Source: Sphingopyxis sp. GW247-27LB (GTDB taxonomy: Bacteria; Pseudomonadota; Alphaproteobacteria; Sphingomonadales; Sphingomonadaceae). Taken from it: a stretch of DNA of 64,000 nt. Shown one piece after another: positions 15,336-22,843 of the stretch. The position numbers and the translations under genes were made by a program. The first letter of the stretch is position 1, and every line of letters starts with the position of its first letter. A model generated the notes under the pieces. That model searched no databases. It worked only from the letters and a program-made list of their open reading frames with translations, and had not been told where the DNA came from. The DNA lies in contig NZ_NIWD01000008.1 in NCBI RefSeq assembly GCF_002277025.1, positions 337,513 through 401,512 on the forward strand. The letters are read 5' to 3'.

Positions 15336-17966
15336 TCAGTTCCCGAACGTGCGCTGCCACCAGCCGCGACGCGGTTCGCCATCGGGCCCTTCTTCGTCCA
15401 CCGGCGCCTCGTCGGCCGCGACCGCGGCGACGGCTTCGAGCGTGTCGGCCTCGGGCGCCGCTTCGGCGGCCGCGGCCTTCTTGGCACGGCTCGCGCGCTT
15501 GCGAACCGGCTTGGCCGCCGGCTCGGCCTCGACGGCCTCGACGGCCTCGGCAGCCGGCGCTTCCGCGGCCGGCGCGTCGGCTTCGGGGGCTGCTGCTGCA
15601 GCCTCGACGGCCGGCTCCGCTTCGACCGTCTTGGCCTTGCGCGGCGCGCGCTTGCGCTTCGGCTTCTCTTCAGCGACCGGGGCTTCCTCGGTCGCCGCTT
15701 CGACGGCTGCCGTTTCGGCCGGCGCTTCGGCTGCGATCTCGGTCACTGCCTCGGCCTCGGTCTCCTCGGTCTTGCGCCCGCGTCCGCCGCGGCGGCGCTT
15801 CGGCTTCGCCTCGGCCTCCTCGGCTTCGGCGACGGCCGGAGCCTCGACCTCGGCGGGAGCCTCCTCGTCGGTGGCGTCGGCTTCGGTCGCTTCGCCATCG
15901 CTCTCGACGGTCTCGCCTTCACCGGCTTCGCCGCCCTCCTCGTCGCGGCGGCCGCGGCGGCCCCGGCGGCGGCGGCGGCGGCGCTTGCGGCCTTCGCCGT
16001 CCGCTTCGCTCTCATCGCGCTCGTCGCGCTCGCGGCGGGCGGGGCGCTCGTTTTCCTCGGCGTCCTCGTCTTCCTCCTCGTCGACGATCTCCTCGTCTTC
16101 GTCATCCTCGATCGGTTCGATCGGGGCGAAGCTGCGGCGCTGGAGCGGCGGCGGGCCGCCGACCTCGATCGCCATGCGCGCACCCTCGGTCTCGCCGTCG
16201 GGCAGGATCTCGACGCTGACGCCGTACAGCTCCTCGATCTCGCGCAGCTCGCGGCGCTTTTCGTTGAGCAGGTAGAAGGTCGCTTCCTGGCTCGCGCGCA
16301 GGGTGATCTTGCTGCCCTTGCCGCGCGCCGCTTCCTCTTCGATCAGGCGCAGCGCGCTGAGGCCCGCCGACGAGGCGGTGCGGACGAGGCCGGTGCCCTC
16401 GCAATGCGGGCAGGGGCGGGTCGAGGCCTCGAGCACGCCGGTGCGCAGCCGCTGGCGGCTCATCTCCATCAGCCCGAAGCCCGAGATGCGGCCGATCTGG
16501 ATACGCGCACGGTCGTTCTTCAGCGCTTCCTTCATCGCGCGCTCGACCTTGCGGACGTTCGAGCCATGATCCATGTCGATGAAGTCGATCACGATCAGCC
16601 CGGCCATGTCGCGGAGACGCAGCTGGCGCGCGATCTCGTGCGCGGCTTCGAGGTTGGTGCTGAGCGCGGTCTGCTCGATGTTGTGCTCGCGCGTCGAGCG
16701 GCCCGAGTTGATGTCGATCGACACCAGGGCTTCGGTCGGGTTGATGACCAGATAGCCGCCGGACTTGAGCTGGACGACCGGATTGAGCATGCCCGCGAGC
16801 TGGTCCTCGACGCCGTAGCGCTGATAGAGCGAGACCGGGTCGGCATATTGCTTCACGCGCCGCGCGTGGCTCGGCATCAGCAGCTTCATGAACTGCTTCG
16901 CGGCCTTGTAGCCCTCGTCGCCCTCGACGAGCACTTCCTCGATGTCTTTATGATAGATGTCGCGGATCGCGCGTTTGACGAGGTCGCTGTCCGAATGGAT
17001 CAGCGCCGGCGCGCTCGACCCCAGCGTATTCTCGCGGATCTCGTCCCACAGGCGCGCGAGATAGTCGAAGTCGCGCTTGATCTCGACCTTGGTGCGGCTC
17101 ATCCCCGCGGTGCGGACGATGCAGCCCATCGTCGGCGGCAGCGCGAGCTCGTCGATCATCGCCTTCAATTTGCGGCGGTCGGCGCCGTTCGAAATCTTCC
17201 GGCTGATCCCGCCGCCGTGCATCGTGTTCGGCATCAGCACGCAATAGCGGCCGGCGAGCGACAGATAGGTGGTGAGCGCGGCGCCCTTGTTGCCGCGCTC
17301 TTCCTTGACGACCTGGACCAGCATCACCTGCCGGCGGCGGATGACGTCCTGGATCTTGTAGCGGCGGCGCAGCGACATGCGGCTTTCGCCGTCCTCGTCG
17401 TCGCCCCGGCGGCCACGCCCGCGGCCCCGGCCGCCCTTGCGGCCATCGCGCCCGCGGCGCCGGCGGTCGCCGCGGCCGTCCTTGCCCTCCTCGGCGCCCG
17501 GCTCGCCGTCACCGGTCTCGGTTTCGCTACCTTCGTCGTCGCCTTCGCCTTCGGCCTCTTCGCCAATGGTTTCGGGAGCGGGGGCGTCGCCATTCTCGTC
17601 GTCATGCTCCTCGACATCGGCGACATCGCCTTCGAGCTCGTCGAGATCCTCCTCGGCGCGCATCGCCGCCTCGGCGGCATGCTCGGCCTCTTCGCGAAGC
17701 AGCGCTTCGCGGTCTTCCTTGGGAATCTGGTAATAGTCGGGGTGGATTTCGCTGAAGGCCAGAAAGCCGTGGCGGTTGCCGCCATATTCGACGAACGCCG
17801 CCTGCAGCGACGGTTCGACGCGGGTGACCTTGGCCAGATAGATATTGCCCTTGAGCTGCTTGTGCTCGGCGGACTCGAAATCAAACTCCTCGATGCGGTT
17901 TCCCTTGGTGACGGCGACCCGGGTTTCTTCCCGGTGCCGCGCGTCGATCAACATGCGCGTGGTCAT
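15336..17966 (-). CDS. rne: Ribonuclease E
   Basis: An 876-residue RNase E/G endoribonuclease, core of the RNA degradosome. It starts MTTRMLIDARH at an ATG preceded by GGAG 8 nt away. An S1 RNA-binding domain (residues about 35-85 and 200-240) is split by a roughly 115-residue acidic, then Arg/Gly-rich, insertion. The catalytic DNase-I-like region includes IDFIDMDHGSN, and the Zn-link motif is CPHC followed by EGTG. The C-terminal 250 residues are acidic and Ala-rich with basic patches, typical of the disordered degradosome scaffold. Expression is probably controlled through its long leader, as in E. coli (inferred). Confidence 0.95.
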   Translation of the reverse strand: MTTRMLIDARHREETRVAVTKGNRIEEFDFESAEHKQLKGNIYLAKVTRVEPSLQAAFVEYGGNRHGFLAFSEIHPDYYQIPKEDREALLREEAEHAAEAAMRAEEDLDELEGDVADVEEHDDENGDAPAPETIGEEAEGEGDDEGSETETGDGEPGAEEGKDGRGDRRRRGRDGRKGGRGRGRGRRGDDEDGESRMSLRRRYKIQDVIRRRQVMLVQVVKEERGNKGAALTTYLSLAGRYCVLMPNTMHGGGISRKISNGADRRKLKAMIDELALPPTMGCIVRTAGMSRTKVEIKRDFDYLARLWDEIRENTLGSSAPALIHSDSDLVKRAIRDIYHKDIEEVLVEGDEGYKAAKQFMKLLMPSHARRVKQYADPVSLYQRYGVEDQLAGMLNPVVQLKSGGYLVINPTEALVSIDINSGRSTREHNIEQTALSTNLEAAHEIARQLRLRDMAGLIVIDFIDMDHGSNVRKVERAMKEALKNDRARIQIGRISGFGLMEMSRQRLRTGVLEASTRPCPHCEGTGLVRTASSAGLSALRLIEEEAARGKGSKITLRASQEATFYLLNEKRRELREIEELYGVSVEILPDGETEGARMAIEVGGPPPLQRRSFAPIEPIEDDEDEEIVDEEEDEDAEENERPARRERDERDESEADGEGRKRRRRRRRGRRGRRDEEGGEAGEGETVESDGEATEADATDEEAPAEVEAPAVAEAEEAEAKPKRRRGGRGRKTEETEAEAVTEIAAEAPAETAAVEAATEEAPVAEEKPKRKRAPRKAKTVEAEPAVEAAAAAPEADAPAAEAPAAEAVEAVEAEPAAKPVRKRASRAKKAAAAEAAPEADTLEAVAAVAADEAPVDEEGPDGEPRRGWWQRTFGN

Positions 17967-18598
17967 TATATACACTCCAAGCGCGCCGCGGCGCGCCAAC
18001 AAAAAATCCCGCAAACCTCCCGGATGGACGGTCGCGGCGGATAAGGGTGAAACGGAAAAAGACGTTATTGCCGCGGGGGGCCTGCGTCCGGTCCTGGACG
18101 CGCATGCGGTCTTCGAATCCGGCGACGATCGGGGCGAAAGCGCCCGCGTCGGGATCAGAAGAGGGCATGGCAAGCCTCATGCGGCATCAACCTGTTACGG
18201 GATGAGCGGGCAGGGGGGCATCGAAGGATCGCTCCGCTGTCCGGTCAACCGGGTGGACTGACGGCAGGTCGCCATTTCCCGCATGTCCGGCACCAGGGCT
18301 GCGGCGGTCCCGCGGATTCGCGGGATCGGCGCCTTTCCCCTCAAAAGGCCGGACGGGCCGGAAAGGGCACCGTCAATGGGGGCGTTGCTAGCATCGGCAT
18401 GGACCGACGGCAACCTCCGCCTCCGCACAAAGATGGGATCGCGTGCGGAGTGTTGCAAGAATGCCCGCCGGCGCACGCCCGTGCCGCACAGGGCGAATCG
18501 GCGGTTAACCGCGCCGATTCACCTTCGAATGCGGCCATGATCCTGCCGTTTTCGAATAAGCACTGGACCATCGCGCCCGCGGCGGCATAGTCGCCTGC
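17967..18598. other. Divergent rne/amidase intergenic region
   Basis: 632 bp without a convincing gene. It holds the leader of rne on the reverse strand and the upstream region of the amidase gene. A perfect G/C palindrome at 17981-17996 lies just 5' of the rne ribosome site, beyond a run of T (reverse strand) at about 18001-18006. Further hairpins lie around 18309-18324 and 18495-18520. No tRNA or recognised riboswitch was seen. Confidence 0.6.
18495..18520. promoter_or_regulatory. Strong inverted repeat in the rne/amidase gap
   Basis: The arms GAATCGGC..GGTT and AACC..GCCGATTC pair almost fully, with a 2-nt bulge, and are centred on GTTAAC. It sits about 80 bp upstream of the amidase ATG and about 530 bp upstream of rne. 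It could be an operator or the foot of an RNA hairpin; there is no T-run to make it a terminator. Confidence 0.4.
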
Positions 18599-19510
18599 AT
18601 GGGCCTCTTGTTCCTGTTGAGCGCGACGCTGCTGACGCCGCCGGTGCCGGCCGGGGAGATCGCGCGCGCGGCGCATGCGCCGCGGCTCGACCTGCGGCGG
18701 GTCGCGGGCTTTCGCGCGAAGCCGCCCGGGAAACGCTATTCGGTCACCGTGCCGATCGGAAAGCCCAGGCCCGCGCTGCCGCTGCCGCGGATCGAGGGGC
18801 CGAAGGACGCGCGCCTACCGCTCGTCGTCATCGATCCAGGTCACGGCGGCCACGATCCGGGCGCGATCTCGCCGTATGGCGGCCGCCGCGAAAAGGACGT
18901 CACGCTCGCGCTCGCGCGCGCGATCCGCGACCAGCTGGTCGCCACCGGCCGCGTCCGCGTCGCGCTCACCCGCGCCGACGACCGCTATCTGGTGCTCGAG
19001 GAGCGCTACGGCATCGCGCGGCGGCTGAAGGCCGATCTCTTCCTCTCGATCCACGCTGATTCGGCCGAGAGCGACGAGGCGCACGGCGCGTCGGTCTTCA
19101 CCCTTTCCGAAGTCGCGTCCGACCGCGAGGCGGCGAAGCTCGCGGCGCGCGAGAACAAGGCGAACATCATCAATGGCGTCGACCTCGGCGCGCACAGCGG
19201 TGCGGTGTCGTCGATCCTGCTCGACCTGACCCAGCGCGAGACGATGAGCGTCGCATCGGATTTCGCGCGCTTGCTCCAGCGCGAGGCGGCCGACGAGGTG
19301 CCGTTCCGCAGCGACGCGCACCGCTTCGCCTCTTTCGTGGTGCTGAAGGCCCCCGACACGCCGTCGGTACTCTTCGAAACCGGCTTCCTCTCGAACAAGG
19401 AGGACGCCGACTTTCTCACGTCCAAGGCGGGCCAGCAAAAGGTCGCGCGCGGGGTGCGCGAAGCGGTGCAAATCCACTTCGCTCGCCGGATCGCAGCGGA
19501 GGGGCGCTGA
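18599..19510 (+). CDS. N-acetylmuramoyl-L-alanine amidase (AmiC-type)
   Basis: A 303-residue periplasmic amidase. A short signal segment (LLFLLSATLLTPPVPAG) precedes a linker. The Amidase_3 domain starts at VVIDPGHGGHDPG with the first zinc His, continues through the Glu in GRREKDV, SIHAD with another zinc His, and ends with LFETGFLSNKED carrying the catalytic Glu. The enzyme cuts the amide bond between MurNAc and the stem peptide during cell separation. It is divergent from rne. In related genomes the next gene is normally the PBP1A gene; here a three-gene cassette lies between. Confidence 0.92.
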   Translation: MGLLFLLSATLLTPPVPAGEIARAAHAPRLDLRRVAGFRAKPPGKRYSVTVPIGKPRPALPLPRIEGPKDARLPLVVIDPGHGGHDPGAISPYGGRREKDVTLALARAIRDQLVATGRVRVALTRADDRYLVLEERYGIARRLKADLFLSIHADSAESDEAHGASVFTLSEVASDREAAKLAARENKANIINGVDLGAHSGAVSSILLDLTQRETMSVASDFARLLQREAADEVPFRSDAHRFASFVVLKAPDTPSVLFETGFLSNKEDADFLTSKAGQQKVARGVREAVQIHFARRIAAEGR

Positions 19511-19560
19511 TTTCCGAATTTTGTGGCGGTGTGGATGTCCGCTTTGGGGTGGATTTGAGC

Positions 19561-19680
19561 CATTCCCCTCCCTTTTAGGGAGGGGTTAGGGGTGGGTGCG
19601 CGAGCGGAGCGAGCCCACGAAAGAACGCCGCCTTCGGCGGCTACCCACCCCCAGCCCCTCCCTAGAAGGGAGGGGAGAAG
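19561..19680. repeat. Intergenic hairpin repeat (short-palindrome-bounded type)
   Basis: The segment begins with CCCCTCCCTTTTAGGGAGGGG and ends with CCCCTCCCTAGAAGGGAGGGG, each a near-perfect 7-8 bp hairpin. Inside, GGGTGGGTGC and GCTACCCACCC pair around smaller hairpins. It lies after the amidase stop and can fold as one long cruciform. It shares its bounding palindromes with elements at 45965-46135, 53046-53162 and 54718-54845. It may act as a terminator for the amidase gene. Confidence 0.75.
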
Positions 19681-19781
19681 CTATGTCCCCTTCCGGCCGA
19701 AAGCGGCTCTCATTAAAATATAGTCTTGACTAACTTTTGTTGACCCCGCAGCATTCGCACCACCGCAGCGGAGGGACGATC

Positions 19782-21035
19782 ATGGGCTGGAGCAACTGGT
19801 CGGGAAGCGTGACCGCCGCCGCCAGGGTCGCGCGGCCGCGCGACGAGGGCGAGCTCGCCGCGCTGGTCCGCGGTGCCCGCAAGGTCCGCGCGGTCGGCGC
19901 GGGGCACAGTTTCATGCCGCTGTGCGAAACGGACGATCTGATCGTCGCGCTCGACGCGATGGCGGGCGACATGGTGATCGCCGCCGATCGCCGGACGGCG
20001 CGCATCCCCGCGGGCTGGAGTATCAAGCGGGTCACTGCCGCGCTATGGGCCGAGGGGCTGGCGCTCGCCAACCAGGGCGATGTCGATCCGCAGTCGCTCG
20101 CCGGGGCGATGGCGACGGGCACCCACGGGACCGGCACCGATCTCGGCAGCCTCGCGACCTTCGCGCGCGGCTTCCGGCTGATCGGCGCCGACGGCGAAGC
20201 GCGCTGGTGCGACGCCGCGACCAACCTCGACCTGTATCAGGCGCAGCGCCTGTCGCTCGGCCTGTTCGGCATCGCGACCGCGATCGAGACCGCGGTGGTG
20301 CCCGCCTTTCACCTCGCCGAACGGATCGAAAAGCGGCGCTGGGCCGAAGTGCGCGAAAGCTATGACGAGCTCGCGGGGCAGCATCGCCACATCGAGTTCT
20401 GGTTCTTTCCGCACGCCGACACGGTGATTCTGAAGACGCTGACCCCCTGCGATCCCTGCGATCCCCCCGCCTCGACCACCGACATGGAGGAAACCGCGTT
20501 CCGCCGCGTCCTCGATATCGCCGCCAGGCTTCCCTTTCTGACTCCCTTTCTCCAGCGCGCGATGATGCGGACGCGCTTCGACGGCGGGCGCCGCGGCCCC
20601 GCGCACGCGATCTTCCCCTCGGATCGCACGATCCGCTTCGAGGAGATGGAATATGAGCTGCCGCGCGCCGCGGGGCTCGCGGCGCTCGACGAGGTGGTCG
20701 GCTGGATTCGCAGGAAGCGGCTTCCGGTCACCTTTCCCTTCGAATATCGCACCGTCGCCGCGGACGATATCTGGATGAGCCCGATGAACGCGGGGCCGGT
20801 CGCCGCGATCTCGATGCACCAATATGCGAAGATGGCGTGGGCCGGCCATTTCGCCGCCGCCGAGGCGATCTTTCGCGCTCACGGCGGGCGGCCGCACTGG
20901 GCGAAGCGCCACAGGCTGACCCGTGCCGACGTCGATACGCTTTATCCGATGGCCGGGCGCTATCGCGCGGTACGCCGCGCCGCCGATCCGGCGGGCAAAT
21001 TCCTGAACCCCCATCTGGAGGCGCTGTTTTCATGA
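19782..21035 (+). CDS. FAD-linked D-arabinono-1,4-lactone/aldonolactone oxidase
   Basis: A 417-residue sugar-lactone oxidase-type flavoprotein. The N-terminal half is a PP-loop FAD domain with VRAVGAGHSFMP, where the His next to Gly is the usual covalent flavin attachment site, followed by GTHGTGTDLG. The C-terminal half matches the ALO domain (for example MSPMNAGPVAAISMHQY). Family members oxidise aldono- or sugar lactones or polyols. GGAGGGA precedes the ATG. Its stop overlaps the next start (ATGA), so it forms an operon with the D-threonine-aldolase-like enzyme and a TetR gene. Confidence 0.85.
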   Translation: MGWSNWSGSVTAAARVARPRDEGELAALVRGARKVRAVGAGHSFMPLCETDDLIVALDAMAGDMVIAADRRTARIPAGWSIKRVTAALWAEGLALANQGDVDPQSLAGAMATGTHGTGTDLGSLATFARGFRLIGADGEARWCDAATNLDLYQAQRLSLGLFGIATAIETAVVPAFHLAERIEKRRWAEVRESYDELAGQHRHIEFWFFPHADTVILKTLTPCDPCDPPASTTDMEETAFRRVLDIAARLPFLTPFLQRAMMRTRFDGGRRGPAHAIFPSDRTIRFEEMEYELPRAAGLAALDEVVGWIRRKRLPVTFPFEYRTVAADDIWMSPMNAGPVAAISMHQYAKMAWAGHFAAAEAIFRAHGGRPHWAKRHRLTRADVDTLYPMAGRYRAVRRAADPAGKFLNPHLEALFS

Positions 21036-22177
21036 CCGACGACCGGAGCCTGCACGCGCATCTGATCGGCCGCCAGGGCTCGCGCGCCGATCTCAACACC
21101 CCGGTGCTCGTCCTCGACCTCGAAGCGCTCGACCGCAATATCGCGGCGATGGCGGCGCTGGTCGCCACGAAGGGCGTTGGCCTCCGCCCCCACGCCAAGA
21201 CGCACAAGAGCGTCGACATCGCGAAGCGCCAGCTCGCGGGGGGCGCGCTGGGCGTTTGCTGCGCGAAGATCGGCGAGGCCGAGGTGCTCGCGGCGGGCGG
21301 GGTATCAGGCATTCTGATCACTTCGCCGGTCGCCGCGCCGCGCGCGATCGAGCGCCTCGCCGCGCTCGCGGCGTGCACCGAAGGATTGATGGCGGTGGTC
21401 GATCATCCGGCGGTCGCGGCGCGGCTCGACGCCGCGCTCGCCGCGGCCGGCGCGACGCTCGACGTCGTCATCGACATCGATCCCGGCATCGCGCGCACCG
21501 GCGTCGCCTCGGCCGAAAAGGCGGTCGAACTCGCGCGGGCGATCGCCGGGCTGCCGGCGCTCCGCTATCGCGGCGTCCAATATTATTGCGGCTCGCAGCA
21601 GCATATCGAGGATTATGCCGAACGCCGCGCCGCGATCGTCGAGCGCACCGGCTATCTGGCATCGGTGATCGCCGCGCTGTCCGATGCGGGCTTCGCGCCC
21701 GGCATCGTCACCGGATCGGGCACCGGCACCCACCGCATCGACCTCGATCTCGGCGTGTTCACCGAGCTGCAGGCGGGATCCTATGTCTTCATGGACAAGC
21801 AATATGGCGACTGCGACCTGACCGGCGACGGCAGCGCGCCGTTCGAGACCGCGCTCGGCGTCGACGCCCGCGTGGTCAGCGCGAATCATTCGGGGCTCGT
21901 CACCATCGACGCGGGTTTCAAGTCGCTGTCGACCGACGGCGGTGTCGCGGTGGTGCGGCGCGGCGCGCCCGAAACCGCCTTCTTCGCCTTCATGGGTGAC
22001 GAGCATGCGGCGCTTGTTTCGCCCGGCATCGGCGAACAGCTCGCGCCCGGCGATCCGGTGACGCTTACGGTCCCGCACTGCGACCCGACGGTGAACCTCT
22101 ACGACCATTATCATATCGTCGCGGGCGACACGTTGGTCGACATCTGGCCGGTGAGCGCGCGCGGCCGCGCGCGATGA
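21032..22177 (+). CDS. PLP-dependent D-threonine aldolase / D-serine dehydratase-like enzyme
   Basis: A 381-residue fold-type III PLP enzyme (alanine racemase N-terminal domain plus D-serine-dehydratase-like C-terminal domain). RPHAKTHKS near residue 50 carries the PLP-binding Lys. The C-terminal VPHCDPTVNLYDHYHIV supplies the His/Cys/Asp metal site typical of the family. These enzymes split or dehydrate D-3-hydroxy amino acids. It sits between a lactone oxidase and a TetR regulator with 4-bp overlaps on both sides, so the three probably act in one small catabolic route. The real substrate is not evident. Confidence 0.85.
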   Translation: MTDDRSLHAHLIGRQGSRADLNTPVLVLDLEALDRNIAAMAALVATKGVGLRPHAKTHKSVDIAKRQLAGGALGVCCAKIGEAEVLAAGGVSGILITSPVAAPRAIERLAALAACTEGLMAVVDHPAVAARLDAALAAAGATLDVVIDIDPGIARTGVASAEKAVELARAIAGLPALRYRGVQYYCGSQQHIEDYAERRAAIVERTGYLASVIAALSDAGFAPGIVTGSGTGTHRIDLDLGVFTELQAGSYVFMDKQYGDCDLTGDGSAPFETALGVDARVVSANHSGLVTIDAGFKSLSTDGGVAVVRRGAPETAFFAFMGDEHAALVSPGIGEQLAPGDPVTLTVPHCDPTVNLYDHYHIVAGDTLVDIWPVSARGRAR

Positions 22178-22785
22178 AGCCGGCGCCGAAGCAGGCACGC
22201 GCCGCGGCGACGCGCGAGCGGCTGCTCGATGTCGCGGGCGAATTGCTCGCCGAGGTCGGGATCGAGCGCATTTCGACGAACCTCATCGCGGCGCGCGCCG
22301 GGCTCAGCCCGCCCGCGCTCTATCGCTATTTCGCCGACAAATATGCGGTGCTCGAAGCGCTCGGGCGGCGGTTGATGGCGCGTCAGAACGCGGTGCTCGA
22401 CGCCTGGGTGCTGCGCCATGCCGGGGGCGGGATCGCGGCGATGGCGGATCATATCGGCGACCTGCTCGCCGAAACCGCCGCCGTCACCCGTGCCGAGCCG
22501 GGCGCGGTATGGATATTGCGCGCGCTTCACGCGACCCCGGCGCTCGCGCATGTCCGCCTCGAATCGCACCGCGGTGTCACCGATCGCCTCGTCGACGCCT
22601 GCGCACCCTTTCTGCCCGGCGTCGCCCCCGAGTCCCTGTGGCGCCGGCTGCGGCTCGCGGTGGAAATCGGCTTCGCCGCCGACGAGATGCTCTATGAGGA
22701 AAGGCGTATCGCCCCCGACGCCGCGCTTGCCGACGTCGCGGCGATGCTGCGCGCCGCGCTCATTGATCTCGCCGCGCCGCGCTGA
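22174..22785 (+). CDS. TetR-family regulator
   Basis: A 203-residue one-domain repressor. The N-terminal helix-turn-helix reads TRERLLDVAGELLAEVG followed by RAGLSPPALYRYFADK, as usual for TetR. The rest is a helical ligand-binding domain of normal length. The start overlaps the aldolase stop (ATGA), so it is co-transcribed with the two enzymes it probably controls. A possible target lies upstream of the operon, where TAGTC and GACTA form a small inverted repeat at 19721-19732. Confidence 0.88.
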   Translation: MKPAPKQARAAATRERLLDVAGELLAEVGIERISTNLIAARAGLSPPALYRYFADKYAVLEALGRRLMARQNAVLDAWVLRHAGGGIAAMADHIGDLLAETAAVTRAEPGAVWILRALHATPALAHVRLESHRGVTDRLVDACAPFLPGVAPESLWRRLRLAVEIGFAADEMLYEERRIAPDAALADVAAMLRAALIDLAAPR

Positions 22786-22843
22786 GCCGCCCACCGCAAC
22801 CATGCTTCCCTTTCGGCCATGCAGGCTTTAGAGGCGGAACTCT

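Noticed and set aside
17967..18173. Upstream extension of the rne frame
   Set aside because: RNase E homology starts at MTTRMLIDARH; the extra codons are leader sequence with hairpins.
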